Shown here in pieces: positions 18,186 to 27,534 of a stretch of DNA of 64,000 nt. Source of the DNA: Prochlorococcus sp. AG-412-I05 (lineage in GTDB: Bacteria; Cyanobacteriota; Cyanobacteriia; PCC-6307; Cyanobiaceae); assembly GCA_003214855.1 (NCBI GenBank), contig QCLC01000002.1, positions 54,110 to 118,109 on the forward strand, read 5' to 3'. A program made the translations under genes and the position numbers. A model generated the notes under the pieces. The model was not told the origin of the DNA. It worked only from the letters and a program-made list of their open reading frames with translations, and made no database searches. How positions within the stretch are numbered: position 1 is the first letter of the stretch; each line of letters starts with the position of its first letter.

Positions 18186-19000
18186 CCTTTAATTGCTCCC
18201 TGTGTCAGACCGGAAACGATCTGTCGCTGAAAGATGAGCACGAGTAACAAGAGTGGCAGAGCACCTAGAACGGTGGCAGCTGCATAAGCGCCATAGGGAA
18301 TTGAGTAGACCGATGAACCTGCAATTCGTGCTATGGCAACTGGAAGTGTGAGGAGATCAGCTCTACTAATCCAGGTCAATGCGATTGGATATTCGTTCCA
18401 GGAGAAGAGAAAGACCAAGATGGCAGTGCTTGCGGTTGCAGGACCGATTAGGGGAATCAATACCCAGCGCAATCTCTGCCATAAGTCAAAACCCTCAAGC
18501 CTCGCGGCTTCTTCTAGTTCAGAAGGCAGATCGCGGAAGGCTGATAAAAGCAGCAACACAGCCAAGGGCATCGACAAGCCAGCATAGGGAAAACTGAGCG
18601 CAAGCAAATTGTTTCCGAGGTTGAAACTCCTTGCAAGTTCTAATAACGCCACAAAAAGCAGAACATATGGAAATAGAGCCGCACCAAGAAGTATAAGTCT
18701 GGCCGCGCTGGCAACATTTTGCGAGACTTTTGAAAGAGAATAGGCGGCTGGAATCGCTATCAGTAGGGTTAATCCTGTTGAGCTAATGCCAACGATGACA
18801 CTGTTCAATAGATAACGCCAGAAGGGAGGGTTGGCCGTCAATACCTGGCGATAGTTGTCAAGTGTCCAACGCTGATTATGCTCAGCCAATGGTTGTAGAA
18901 GAGCTTCATGGGTGCAAAAAGATGTATACAGCTGCCAAAGCAGAGGCGCTAAAGACCAAAGCAGGAGAAGAGTGATCCAAAGATTTCGCTGACGAATCAT
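18182..19000 (-). CDS. Sugar ABC transporter permease (MalG type)
   Basis: Inner-membrane permease with six predicted helices and the EAA loop (ELEEAARLEGFDLWQRLRWV) that contacts the ATPase. From the ATG at 19000 it has 272 residues, typical of MalG/GgtD-type subunits. That ATG overlaps the stop of the upstream permease as ATGA; a longer frame to 19045 would overlap by 49 bases and is unlikely. Its own stop overlaps the ATPase gene start, so translation of the whole operon appears coupled. Confidence 0.87.
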   Translation of the reverse strand: MIRQRNLWITLLLLWSLAPLLWQLYTSFCTHEALLQPLAEHNQRWTLDNYRQVLTANPPFWRYLLNSVIVGISSTGLTLLIAIPAAYSLSKVSQNVASAARLILLGAALFPYVLLFVALLELARSFNLGNNLLALSFPYAGLSMPLAVLLLLSAFRDLPSELEEAARLEGFDLWQRLRWVLIPLIGPATASTAILVFLFSWNEYPIALTWISRADLLTLPVAIARIAGSSVYSIPYGAYAAATVLGALPLLLLVLIFQRQIVSGLTQGAIKG

Positions 19001-19863
19001 TTCAGTGCCTCTCGCCAATGGCTGGTCTGTTTGATGATCAGCCAAGCAATCAGACAGGCAATCACAAGTAGAAGAAACCCGCTGATCATTACGGTGGCGC
19101 TATAGCCAAAATCGAGGAATCGCATTGCGTTTAAATAAGCATATAAAGCAAGGCTTTCCGTGCTCCCTGCCGGCCCACCACCAGTCATCACCTGAATCAA
19201 GTCGAAAACGCCGAAGGCCTGCGCGAGGCGAAATAAAAGACTAAGGAGTAAATAAGGTTGCAAGAGCGGCAAGGTGATCTGAAATAGTGCGGCTCGTGGA
19301 TGGCCACCTTCGAGATGGAAAGCTTCGTAGAGATCATTGGGAATGGTTTGCAATCCAGCCAAAAGAATCAGAGCAGCAAATGGCGTGGTCTTCCATACAT
19401 CACCAACAACCGTGGCAAGCCAGGTGATATTTGGATTCGAAAGGATGTTTAGAGGTTGTAGTCCAATCAGTTCTGTGAACTGCTCAATAGGGCCGTAAGG
19501 TGTATTAAAGATCCAACGCCAGCCAAGAGCCATCACAGTAGTTGGCAGTGCCCATGGGAGCAAACTGATGGCCCTTACAACACCTCGACCACGCCAACGC
19601 TGATCGAGTAAGAGGGCTATCGCTATAGCAAGTAATAGTTCTAGGCTGACTGAAACTGTTGCAAAGCGGGCTGTCTGATAGGTGTCTTGCCAGAAGCGTT
19701 GGTCGTGCAGTAAGCGAAGCCAATTCGCACCATGATTGGGAATCGCAACTAAGCCTGTGAGGACTGAATCAGCATGGAAGCTCAACCAGGAATAACGAAG
19801 TAGAGGGATACCAAAGACCAGGGCAATTAATAGAGCTGCTGGGACTAGAAGCAATTGGATCAT
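18997..19863 (-). CDS. Sugar ABC transporter permease (MalF type)
   Basis: The 288-residue permease has six predicted helices and an EAA loop (LYEAFHLEGGHPRAALFQIT), and resembles MalF/UgpA/GgtC-type subunits of CUT1 importers. It would pair with the downstream MalG-type subunit to form the membrane channel. Its ATG overlaps the stop of the solute-binding protein gene, and its TGA overlaps the next ATG, each by four bases. Confidence 0.87.
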   Translation of the reverse strand: MIQLLLVPAALLIALVFGIPLLRYSWLSFHADSVLTGLVAIPNHGANWLRLLHDQRFWQDTYQTARFATVSVSLELLLAIAIALLLDQRWRGRGVVRAISLLPWALPTTVMALGWRWIFNTPYGPIEQFTELIGLQPLNILSNPNITWLATVVGDVWKTTPFAALILLAGLQTIPNDLYEAFHLEGGHPRAALFQITLPLLQPYLLLSLLFRLAQAFGVFDLIQVMTGGGPAGSTESLALYAYLNAMRFLDFGYSATVMISGFLLLVIACLIAWLIIKQTSHWREALK

Positions 19864-21128
19864 TTAGTTTCTCTTGCCGCCATAAGAATCTTCTTGGTGT
19901 TTGCTTGGGCGTTGGCCATTGCATCGCTAACGCTGGATTGGCCTGTTAAAATCGAACTAAGATTTCGTTGTAATACATCACTAATCTGTGCATAAAGAGG
20001 AGTTGATGGACGTTGATCAGTGCTTTGTAGGGCTTTAGCAAGCTCCGGAAGAATTTGTGATTTTGAGAGCAGCTCTGGGTCTTTAAACAGTTCTGCTTTG
20101 GTAGGGGTATAACTGTCGTTCAAGAACAGTTTTTTTTGTGCAGATGTTGAAGTGAGGAAGGCAATTGCCTTTGCCGCAGCTTGAGGATTTGATGAGCCCT
20201 TGAGGATCGAGAAGCCCCAGCTGCCTAGTGTTGATGTGGATCGATTGCCAGCGGAAGCAACCATCGTGGTTACGCCAACATTGCCTCTAACATCGCTGTT
20301 GGGCTTCTGAAGTTCTCCCCAGGCATAAGGCCAGTTACGCATTAGCGCAACATCTCCAGACTTAAAGGCTTGAAGAGCTTCATTTTCGGCATAGTTGATC
20401 ACTGCTTTTGGGCTCGCTCCACTGCTAATCAGTTCACGCAACCAACTTGCAGCCTTAAGACTTGCGGAGCTGTCGAGGCCAACATTATCGGTTTCGGGTT
20501 CAAGCCATTGCCCTCCAAATCCGTCAAGAACTTCTAGAAATACACAACTTAGGCCTTCATATTGACGGCCTTGCCAGACATAGCCATTGGCAACACGACC
20601 TTCTTTTTGGAGTTTAAGACTAACTTTAATGAGTTCCTCAGGGGTTCGCGGTGGTTCACTCATCAAATCAGTCCGCCAATACAGCAATCCCATGTCCGCC
20701 ACGAGCGGCCATCGATACAGTTTCCCGTCGAAATGATTTCCAAGCATTGCCCCCGGAACAATGGAATCAATCTGTTGTTGATCGATCAATGAATCCAAGG
20801 GAATAAGCCATCCTGCGGCGGCGTATTTCGGCAACCAAGTTACATCGATTAAAAGTGCATCGAATGGACTTTTACCTAAAAGCAGACTGCTGATGGCTAA
20901 ATCAGATACGGCTTCTGTTTCAAGTGGACCTCGAGTCACCTGAACTTGGATCCTGCCGTGATGATCTTTATTGAATTGTTGGACCAGATCAGTTGTTGAT
21001 TCAGCAAATGGAGCTGGCATCAAGATGTTGATCTGAACAGGGCGAGTGCTCAGGGCCCAGCTTGCAAATAGTGCAACGCTGGTCAAAGAGAAGAGAAGAA
21101 CTATTTTCCAAAATATCCTTCTCTTCAT
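19860..21128 (-). CDS. Extracellular solute-binding protein of a CUT1-type importer
   Basis: The 422-residue protein begins with a basic N-terminus and one hydrophobic segment (about 8-26), which acts as signal peptide or anchor. I see no lipobox cysteine, so it is probably not a lipoprotein. The mature part follows the family-1 solute-binding fold: INILMPAPFAESTTDL at the start, the PFDALLIDVTWLPKYAAAGW hinge region and Trp-rich ligand-facing segments (RNWPYAWGEL). It lies first of the four classical importer genes and is itself preceded by a 51-codon frame whose TGA overlaps its ATG. Glucosylglycerol or another sugar-like solute is a plausible ligand. Confidence 0.87.
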   Translation of the reverse strand: MKRRIFWKIVLLFSLTSVALFASWALSTRPVQINILMPAPFAESTTDLVQQFNKDHHGRIQVQVTRGPLETEAVSDLAISSLLLGKSPFDALLIDVTWLPKYAAAGWLIPLDSLIDQQQIDSIVPGAMLGNHFDGKLYRWPLVADMGLLYWRTDLMSEPPRTPEELIKVSLKLQKEGRVANGYVWQGRQYEGLSCVFLEVLDGFGGQWLEPETDNVGLDSSASLKAASWLRELISSGASPKAVINYAENEALQAFKSGDVALMRNWPYAWGELQKPNSDVRGNVGVTTMVASAGNRSTSTLGSWGFSILKGSSNPQAAAKAIAFLTSTSAQKKLFLNDSYTPTKAELFKDPELLSKSQILPELAKALQSTDQRPSTPLYAQISDVLQRNLSSILTGQSSVSDAMANAQANTKKILMAARETK

Positions 21129-21280
21129 TGTTGCGTAGCTTCTATTTTGTCAACCAAACTTTTCATTTGCTCTTCTGCCCAATCCTTGACTGCGTATGAG
21201 TCGAGTGTAGCAATCGTTATCACATGGTTATTTTCTGCACTTCTATGCATACTTAGCAATTTCAGACAAGCTAATGCCAT
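21125..21280 (-). CDS. Candidate small protein, 51 residues, coupled to the ABC importer operon
   Basis: An ATG at 21280 opens a frame of 51 codons whose TGA (21127-21125) overlaps the ATG of the solute-binding protein gene as ATGA, the same junction used between all other genes of this operon. The predicted protein has a short hydrophobic start (MALACLKLLSM), a middle with ITIATLDSYAVKDW and a charged helical end (AEEQMKSLVDKIEA). It has no membrane helix long enough to cross a bilayer. No good Shine-Dalgarno precedes the ATG; an internal ATG gives 41 residues. I recognise no family. The evidence for coding is the position, the overlap and natural-looking composition. Confidence 0.5.
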   Translation of the reverse strand: MALACLKLLSMHRSAENNHVITIATLDSYAVKDWAEEQMKSLVDKIEATQQ

Positions 21281-21326
21281 GCCCCAGGATCTTGATGGTA
21301 ACTAGTCTGCTGAATTCTTTTAGTGA

Positions 21327-21563
21327 TTAGATCTTGTTCAGGTCAATCCCTAACGATTTGGCATAGACACCGAGACCCTTTTTTTGGATGGTTTTGAGTG
21401 CACGGGTGCTTACACGTAGTTTCAACCAACGGTTCCCTTCAGCCCACCATAGGCGCCGCTGCTGCAGGTTGGCCTGTTGCAGCTTCTTTGTGCGGATGTG
21501 GGAATGGCTCACTGCCATGCCGTTGTTGGCGCGAGTTCCAGTGAGCTGACACACCCGGGACAT
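21327..21563 (-). CDS. rpmB: 50S ribosomal protein L28
   Basis: The 78-residue basic protein has the L28 pattern: [20 protein letters not shown], then [20 protein letters not shown]. It has only one Cys at the N-terminal CQLTG and lacks the zinc-binding four-Cys set, as in other Cys-poor L28 proteins. It binds 23S rRNA near the E site. It lies between htpG and the ABC importer operon on the same strand. Confidence 0.96.
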   Translation of the reverse strand: MSRVCQLTGTRANNGMAVSHSHIRTKKLQQANLQQRRLWWAEGNRWLKLRVSTRALKTIQKKGLGVYAKSLGIDLNKI

Positions 21564-21629
21564 GTCTTGATCCTCTACAGAGCTAGGGCGCTGAACCCAA
21601 ACTAAGATTTTATCAAATCCTCCGCTCCT

Positions 21630-23540
21630 TTAAAAAGCTCTATCCATCAGCTGTCCCATCAACACAGCACTACGGCTTTGGAATCCAGCAAGTTCATTGG
21701 GCTCCAAACCTCCTACACCGAGGCGAGCCATGTCGTATAGGTGACGGGCTAAGCCTTGTGCCAAGGTTTCGGTTGGAGACACACCTGAAGTGCTGACCAG
21801 CACTGATCCAGATTTGAGTTTCAAAAGTCCTTCCACAAGTGGATGACGACGATTGACAAGAAGGACATGATGCTCGGGAAGGCCTGGCAGCCTTTGATCC
21901 ATGAGAGCTCCAAGGTCGTTCATACGTCGCATCTGTTCTGGCAGCAAAATCATTGCTGGAGGTGCGTTATCTCCCTTAAGTGCTTGTACTTGTATGGTCA
22001 CCTTGTCGTTATTTAGTGCTTGCTTCATTAGAGTTCTCAGGCTTTCAGACTTGGTCTCTCCTTCCTGATCAGTTAGTTCAGGTTTGTCGTCTTTAAGAGT
22101 GTCATCCAGTTCGGCATCAACGCGCTGGAATCGGAGGTCGTTATGACGAGCTTCAAGCCATGGGAGGAATTGGCTGTCTATAAATGTTTCGGTTTTAAGA
22201 ATTTCAGCACCCTGTGATGTCCATAAGCTGAGGGCACTCGCTTGGGCCACTTCATCCGTGCAGTAAAGAATGCGATTGTTTGCTTCAGTACTCAGACGAC
22301 TTTGGTATCCACTCAGGGTAGTAAAGGCCTTTTTCCCACAAGGGATTGGATCTGGAGTGGCCCCATCTGTTTCTGTTGAAGCCAGAGCAGTCGTACCAAA
22401 CATGATTAGATCGGCAACTTGATCAGCAAACTTGTCATCTTCCATTGACCCTATTTTGACGAAGGGTGCTAACGCATCCCATGCTTCAGCATAAAAAAGA
22501 GGTTGTTCCGTCTTTAATCCCCGCAGCCGATCAGCAACTTTTTTTGCAACAAAATTGCCAATAGATCTCACACGTCTGTCTGTTTGTAATGCGCTACGAC
22601 TGACATTAAGTGGAATGTCAGGTGAGTCGATCACACCTCTTAGGGGAAGGAGGTAGTGTGGTACTACTTCTTTAATTGAATCACTGACAAATACTTGATT
22701 GCAATAGAGTTTTATCTCACCTTTTTCCCAATCTGCGCGACCACCAATTCGAGGGAAATAGAGAATACCCTGAAGGTTATAGGGGTAATCAGTATTTAGG
22801 TGTACCCAAAGAAGAGGATCACCTTGGAATGGATATAGATAATTATAGAGTTCGATATACTCCTGATCAGTTATTTCTCTTGGGTTGCGCCTCCAAAGTG
22901 GATTTCGCTTATTAATTGACTCGCCTTCGAGTTTTACCTCAATAGGCATAAAGTCACAGTATTTTGTGATCAGAGTACGGATTCGACTTGGCTCAATGTA
23001 TTCCAACTCTTCATCCATAAGATGAAGGATGACATCGGTTCCTGCTTCATTGCGTTCGGCTTCTTGGATGTTAAATCTTGGTGAGCCATCACAGCTCCAA
23101 CGAATAGCTTTACTCTCGGAACAAGCAGACTTAGTGACTAGCTCTACATGTTTCGATACCATGAAAGAAGAATAAAAACCTAGCCCAAAATGACCAATAA
23201 TTCCGTCGCTTTCCTGCTTGTATTTTTCAAGGAAATCTTCTGCACTTGAGAAGGCAACCTGATTAATGTACTTCTTGACTTCATCGGTTGTCATGCCGAT
23301 TCCGTTGTCAGAAATAGTGAGTGTCTTTGCTTCTCGGTCAATCTTGATATCAATGACTCCTTCTTCAACTTCAGTGCAGTCACCTGCTATGGCTGCCATG
23401 CGTCTTTTGCTTATTGCATCGACGCCATTGCTGACTAGCTCCCTCAAGAAAACCTCGTGGCCGGAATAAACGGCTTTCTTGATGATCGGGAAAATATTCT
23501 CGGTGTGAATCTGGATCTGACCTTCTTCCAGCACAGTCAT
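21630..23540 (-). CDS. htpG: Chaperone HtpG (bacterial Hsp90)
   Basis: ATP-dependent dimeric chaperone of 636 residues from the ATG at 23540; a GTG three codons upstream is possible. The GHKL ATP site is visible as RELVSNGVDAISK, TISDNGIGMT and IGHFGLGFYSSF, followed by the middle domain (NVSRSALQTDRRVRSIGNF) and a C-terminal dimerisation domain. In cyanobacteria HtpG supports tolerance of heat, light and oxidative stress and assists tetrapyrrole and phycobilisome proteins. It is in line with the upstream ferredoxin gene and downstream rpmB. Confidence 0.97.
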   Translation of the reverse strand: MTVLEEGQIQIHTENIFPIIKKAVYSGHEVFLRELVSNGVDAISKRRMAAIAGDCTEVEEGVIDIKIDREAKTLTISDNGIGMTTDEVKKYINQVAFSSAEDFLEKYKQESDGIIGHFGLGFYSSFMVSKHVELVTKSACSESKAIRWSCDGSPRFNIQEAERNEAGTDVILHLMDEELEYIEPSRIRTLITKYCDFMPIEVKLEGESINKRNPLWRRNPREITDQEYIELYNYLYPFQGDPLLWVHLNTDYPYNLQGILYFPRIGGRADWEKGEIKLYCNQVFVSDSIKEVVPHYLLPLRGVIDSPDIPLNVSRSALQTDRRVRSIGNFVAKKVADRLRGLKTEQPLFYAEAWDALAPFVKIGSMEDDKFADQVADLIMFGTTALASTETDGATPDPIPCGKKAFTTLSGYQSRLSTEANNRILYCTDEVAQASALSLWTSQGAEILKTETFIDSQFLPWLEARHNDLRFQRVDAELDDTLKDDKPELTDQEGETKSESLRTLMKQALNNDKVTIQVQALKGDNAPPAMILLPEQMRRMNDLGALMDQRLPGLPEHHVLLVNRRHPLVEGLLKLKSGSVLVSTSGVSPTETLAQGLARHLYDMARLGVGGLEPNELAGFQSRSAVLMGQLMDRAF

Positions 23541-23630
23541 TGGTTTCACTGTTTAGGAGTTGACCTTAGGTAGTCTTTGGCTCAGGTCTCAAGCTGGTTT
23601 TAGGTGGGGTGACCGTACCTAATGATTCAC

Positions 23631-23855
23631 TCAGCTGCTTCGCTGTAGGTCACGTCGCTCCTCGGGAAGGACAGCTCCTTCTACGGGGCAGACCTGGAGG
23701 CAGATACCGCAATCAATGCAGATGTCGAAATTAATCAAGTAGAAATTTCTTCCTTTGTCGTTTTTGCCTTGACCAGGCTGAATGCAGCCGACAGGGCATG
23801 CCTGCGCACAGTCAGCAACCCCCTCACAAATTTCTGTCACGATGCTGTGTGGCAT
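23631..23855 (-). CDS. Bacterial-type ferredoxin with two cluster motifs
   Basis: The 74-residue protein begins MPHSIVTEICEGVADC and has two cysteine motifs. The first is C10, C16, C20 (followed by Pro) and C24. The second is CIDCGICLQVCP, a standard C-x2-C-x2-C-x3-C-P. The first motif resembles seven-iron ferredoxins of the Thermus/Azotobacter FdI kind, but with five rather than seven residues between the first two Cys. It may carry 3Fe-4S plus 4Fe-4S or two 4Fe-4S clusters. I believe the same form is common in cyanobacteria. It sits between hisZ and htpG on the same strand; its redox partner is unknown. Confidence 0.9.
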   Translation of the reverse strand: MPHSIVTEICEGVADCAQACPVGCIQPGQGKNDKGRNFYLINFDICIDCGICLQVCPVEGAVLPEERRDLQRSS

Positions 23856-23890
23856 GGCCTTGCAGATCGGACGACGAGACTCTCGAGATC

Positions 23891-25069
23891 CTAATGATCT
23901 AACCAGTCCAATGTGCTACAGCCCCGATCTGCTAGACGGCTGAAGGCATCTTCACGATCGCGACAGGCTTCAAGTTCAACAACGGCGCGCTGGCCCTGTT
24001 TGTGCCAGTGACGCTGACGCTTGAGTGCATGTTCCAGTGTTGCTTGCTCGCCGTAGGCAACAAGGGTTGATTCAACAGCTTCAGACGCTTTGATCTCCTT
24101 GGTTAGCAGTTCACGAATATCGTCTATTGCGAAACTAAAGCCGACCCCTGCTGCTTGGAGCCCTTTGGCACCGCAACGAGCTACAAGGTTGTCGTAACGC
24201 CCGCCACGAGCAATCACGACAGGTGCAGCATCGCTTTGACATACCAACTGAAACACCAACCCGGTGTAGAGCTCAAAATGGGGCTGAAAGGTTGGATCCA
24301 GTTGCAGGTCAATCCCCTGATCAGCGGCCAGTGGACCCATCTGCTCAAATAGCCTTTGCAGGTTATTGAGTGCTTGCTGAGGCCCAAATAGGCCTGATAA
24401 GCGTTCGAGCACGTCTAGGGGTTCACCACGGCACTCCAAGTGATGGAGGAGGCGTGCGAATTGATCATTCGGCAGTTTCAGGTTTTCAAGAGCAAGCCGG
24501 TCGTAGTGGATCAATGCTGTTCTTATTTTTTCGCGTAGATCGTTTTGAAATGGCAGCATGATGAGATCCATTAATGCTGTGTGGCCAACGAGTAAACGAG
24601 GCTGGTGTCGTTGACTCAGTTCGAGAGTCTCCACTGCTGAAAACAGCAGAGAAAGAAGCTCCATTTCCGCATTGATGGGTTCGACCCCGAAGAGCTCTAC
24701 ACCGCTTTGAAGGTTTTCTTCGATGCAAAGGCTTCCTTCATCAGCAGTACGGCTTTCAAAAATTGTTCCTGCAGCCCATAGCCTCAAGGGACGAGGTCTT
24801 TGTCTAAGCCTTGTACAAGCGGCGCGGGCGATTGATGCTGTCATCTCTGGTCGTAGACCAAGGGGTTCATCGGCCACCAATCGCACGATGTCCTGACTGG
24901 CAATAGCCCCACCAGCTTTCAAGGTTTCGAGTCGCTCGACCCTTGGAGGAGAGACTTCGTCGTAGCCCCATAGTCGATAAACCTCGGCAAGTCGCTGGCT
25001 TAGTTTTTGGTTTAGCTCGACCTGCTGGGGGTTCAGATCGCGAGCACCCGCTGCCGGTTGCAGGGCCAT
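23891..25069 (-). CDS. hisZ: ATP phosphoribosyltransferase regulatory subunit HisZ
   Basis: HisZ is a catalytically inactive relative of histidyl-tRNA synthetase that binds the short form of HisG and enables the first step of histidine synthesis with feedback control. The 392-residue protein has class II synthetase-like motif 2 ([14 protein letters not shown], then [12 protein letters not shown]) and motif 3 ([14 protein letters not shown]). The ATG at 25069 was chosen because a longer frame to 25141 overlaps the upstream phosphatase-family gene by 50 bases. No hisG lies in this window, so a short-form HisG is expected elsewhere. Confidence 0.92.
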   Translation of the reverse strand: MALQPAAGARDLNPQQVELNQKLSQRLAEVYRLWGYDEVSPPRVERLETLKAGGAIASQDIVRLVADEPLGLRPEMTASIARAACTRLRQRPRPLRLWAAGTIFESRTADEGSLCIEENLQSGVELFGVEPINAEMELLSLLFSAVETLELSQRHQPRLLVGHTALMDLIMLPFQNDLREKIRTALIHYDRLALENLKLPNDQFARLLHHLECRGEPLDVLERLSGLFGPQQALNNLQRLFEQMGPLAADQGIDLQLDPTFQPHFELYTGLVFQLVCQSDAAPVVIARGGRYDNLVARCGAKGLQAAGVGFSFAIDDIRELLTKEIKASEAVESTLVAYGEQATLEHALKRQRHWHKQGQRAVVELEACRDREDAFSRLADRGCSTLDWLDH

Positions 25070-25091
25070 CCCTGATTTTCTCGGAGTGACT

Positions 25092-25979
25092 TCAGGATCC
25101 CATGCCCCTGAGTTCGGGAGCGCCAAATGAATCTGCGTCAAGGGGTTTTACTTTGCTGAGTTGATCAACAAGCAGCTTCTGCATTCCAGGCGGACAAGCA
25201 AGCACCCTGCCACTATTCAGATCAAATGTGTCACCGCGGTAATCAGTTACCTTCCCTCCAGCTAGCTCCACCAGGGCTACTCCAGCAGCAAGATCCCATG
25301 GAGCAAGACCGCGTTCCCAATAACCATCGAGTCGACCAGCTGCCACAAAAGCCATGTCCACTGCTGCTGCACCACCACGTCGCACGCCACGTGTTCGGTG
25401 TGTCATCCAGCAGAATTCGGCATAGTTGTTGTCTAAGCGGTTTTGCCTGTCATAGGCAAAACCAGTCACAAGCAAGGAATCAAGCAGGCTTTTGCAGGAT
25501 GAAACCTTGATCGGTTTTTGATTGCAAAATGCACCCAGGCTTGGGGCTGCCCAGTAGATCTCTTCAAGGAAAGGCACAGCTATGGCGCCAAGGATTGGTG
25601 TTTGCTGCCAAGTGAGGCCAATCGACGTAGCGAAGAACGGATAGCCATGAGCGAAATTGGTTGTTCCATCTAGTGGGTCAACACACCAACAAAGCGAGCC
25701 TTGGCCAGCAAATGATCCGCTTTCTTCTGCGAGAACGGCGATGTTAGGAGTTTCCTGCTGGAGAAATTCGAGTACACACTTCTCAGCGGCTAGATCTGCA
25801 TTAGTGACAAGGTCGCCAGTTCGCCCCTTGGTTTCGATGCTTTCAAGATGTCCATAGTGGTCCATCAAAATGGCACCACCACATTCAGAGGCCTTACGCG
25901 CTACAGCTGCAAGGCGCGCCAGATCTTCATCGTTCAAGCCAGCTTGCTCAGCAGCAAGGGAACAGTTCAGAGGTGTCAA
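25092..25979 (-). CDS. Inositol-monophosphatase-family phosphatase
   Basis: Mg-dependent phosphatase of the IMPase/FBPase/SuhB superfamily, 295 residues. Metal-binding motifs are clear: [33 protein letters not shown] and [13 protein letters not shown]. The likely start is a TTG at 25979, since stop codons lie directly upstream in frame. The substrate may be inositol phosphate or histidinol phosphate; the neighbour hisZ makes a histidinol-phosphatase role (as in HisN) worth testing, but this is inference. The end is 22 bases before the hisZ start. Confidence 0.88.
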   Translation of the reverse strand: MTPLNCSLAAEQAGLNDEDLARLAAVARKASECGGAILMDHYGHLESIETKGRTGDLVTNADLAAEKCVLEFLQQETPNIAVLAEESGSFAGQGSLCWCVDPLDGTTNFAHGYPFFATSIGLTWQQTPILGAIAVPFLEEIYWAAPSLGAFCNQKPIKVSSCKSLLDSLLVTGFAYDRQNRLDNNYAEFCWMTHRTRGVRRGGAAAVDMAFVAAGRLDGYWERGLAPWDLAAGVALVELAGGKVTDYRGDTFDLNSGRVLACPPGMQKLLVDQLSKVKPLDADSFGAPELRGMGS

Positions 25980-26217
25980 GCGTCACTACCTATCAAGTTG
26001 GTATGCCATCAGGCATTTATAGATTGAATGATCCTCTGAGCCTCAGTCCATAGAGCGTGTCTTGATCCTGAGTTTCCGTTTCCAGTGGAGTGATTGCATT
26101 GTGCTCACAAAGTTAGGCCATCTCCTTTGTCGCTAGTGGATGTGGATTCTGTGTTTTGGTGTCTTGTATGGGTCAACTGGAGAGCCCTGCTACATTCACG
26201 AGGGCCTGAAAGCCGCT

Positions 26218-26304
26218 GGAGAGGTGGCCGAGTGGTCGAAGGCGCAGCACTGGAAATGCTGTATAGGGGCAACTCTATCGAGGGTTCGAATCCCTCCCTC
26301 TCCG
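26218..26304 (+). tRNA. tRNA-Ser (GGA)
   Basis: The 87-nt gene folds as a class II tRNA. The acceptor is GGAGAGG (26218-26224) with CCTCTCC (26297-26303) and discriminator G. The anticodon stem is CAGCA/TGCTG, with loop anticodon GGA at 26252-26254. A long variable arm follows, then the T loop GTTCGAATC. The 3' CCA is not encoded. It reads serine UCC and UCU codons. A strong terminator hairpin follows directly. I see no integrated element at its 3' end. Confidence 0.97.
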
Positions 26305-26310
26305 TTTCAC

Positions 26311-26351
26311 AGGAAGTCTCATACCGTCTTATTCGGTATGGGCTTCCTTTT
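26311..26351 (+). terminator. Intrinsic terminator after tRNA-Ser
   Basis: A two-part stem, AGGAAG (26311-26316) with CTTCCT (26343-26348) and CATACCG (26320-26326) with CGGTATG (26334-26340), is separated by a small internal loop and closed by a 7-nt loop. It ends in a run of four T. It starts seven bases after the tRNA gene. Confidence 0.75.
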
Positions 26352-26647
26352 GGAACGCTGTTATAGCAGTCGTTTTCGAGCATTTTCTGGCTGTCATCCG
26401 TCTGATGCAATCTCGTGGTTTATGACTGTTTTTTTGGTTTTTATTCGATGTGTGTCAGCACGAAGACCAAGGCGTTTATGCACGGGCCGCCAAAATTAGG
26501 TAATCGATGTCGTGCAACCTTGGTATTAATGCCTTGTATTAAAGGATGCTTTAATTTTATTTGGTTGTAGAGCTTAACTTATAGCTATTACTTGCCACTG
26601 AAAATCTAGCTATAAACTTTGTGTCTTTAATAAATACCATCATCACT
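26352..26647. other. Gap between tRNA-Ser and pstB, no gene seen
   Basis: About 300 bases, becoming AT-rich toward pstB. Longer plus-strand frames here start inside the tRNA and are not protein coding. No RNA gene or repeat was recognised. The pstBAC transcript ends here, but I see no clear hairpin for it. Confidence 0.5.
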
Positions 26648-27466
26648 TCAACCAAAGCGGCCGGAAATATAATTCTGAGTGGCCTCCTGAGCAGGTGAAT
26701 GGAAGATTTTTTCTGTTTCATTGAACTCAACAAGATAACCAACTTTTCCTGATCCACCTTCTTGTGCCTCAGCATTGAAGAAAGCTGTAAAATCACTAAC
26801 TCGAACAGCTTGTTGCATATTATGAGTGACGATTACAATCGTAAATCTATTTTTTAACTCATGCATTGTCTCTTCAATTTTAAGTGTAGAAATAGGATCA
26901 AGAGCTGAACAGGGTTCATCCATTAAAATCACTTCTGGTTCAATAGCGATTGTCCTTGCTATGCATAGCCTTTGTTGTTGGCCTCCTGATAGAGAGCAAC
27001 CACTCTCCTTAAGCTTATCCTTGCATTCATCCCATACAGCTGCTTGACGAAGTGAGCGTTCAACAAGCTCATTCATGTCACCTTTATATCCATTAATTCT
27101 TGCTCCAAATGCAATGTTTTCATAGATACTTTTAGGGAATGGATTGGGTTGCTGAAATACCATTCCGATGCGTCGGCGAACCTCAACTGGATCGATATTT
27201 GGGGAATATAAGTCGTCTCCATCAAACATCACTCGACCTGTAAGAGAACATCCTTCTATCAAATCGTTCATGCGATTTAGAGATCGCAGAATTGTTGATT
27301 TACCACATCCAGATGGTCCGATTAAAGCTGTAATTTTGCCGCGGGGTATCTCGCAATAAACATGTCGTACGGCTTCAAATTCATTGTAGCTTATAGTGAC
27401 GTTCTGAAGTGATATGCAGGGATCAGTTGAAATCTGACTTGGCCGAGGAGAGGAAGTGGCTGTCAT
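26648..27466 (-). CDS. pstB: Phosphate ABC transporter ATP-binding protein PstB
   Basis: ATPase of the high-affinity phosphate importer. The 272-residue protein has Walker [20 protein letters not shown], in which the SLNRMND extension is a PstB hallmark. It also has Q-loop [15 protein letters not shown], signature [17 protein letters not shown], Walker [14 protein letters not shown] and H-loop VTHNMQQA. It is the last gene of pstC-pstA-pstB on this strand, 68 bases after pstA. Confidence 0.97.
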   Translation of the reverse strand: MTATSSPRPSQISTDPCISLQNVTISYNEFEAVRHVYCEIPRGKITALIGPSGCGKSTILRSLNRMNDLIEGCSLTGRVMFDGDDLYSPNIDPVEVRRRIGMVFQQPNPFPKSIYENIAFGARINGYKGDMNELVERSLRQAAVWDECKDKLKESGCSLSGGQQQRLCIARTIAIEPEVILMDEPCSALDPISTLKIEETMHELKNRFTIVIVTHNMQQAVRVSDFTAFFNAEAQEGGSGKVGYLVEFNETEKIFHSPAQEATQNYISGRFG

Positions 27467-27534
27467 GGATCAGCACGCGATTAATAATGAAGGTAATTCA
27501 GTCGTCAAGGTAGAAATAGTCTTGTGTAAGTGAC

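Noticed and set aside
26094..26499. Several plus- and minus-strand frames of 80-119 codons around tRNA-Ser
   Set aside because: They run through the tRNA gene and its terminator, which explain the sequence.
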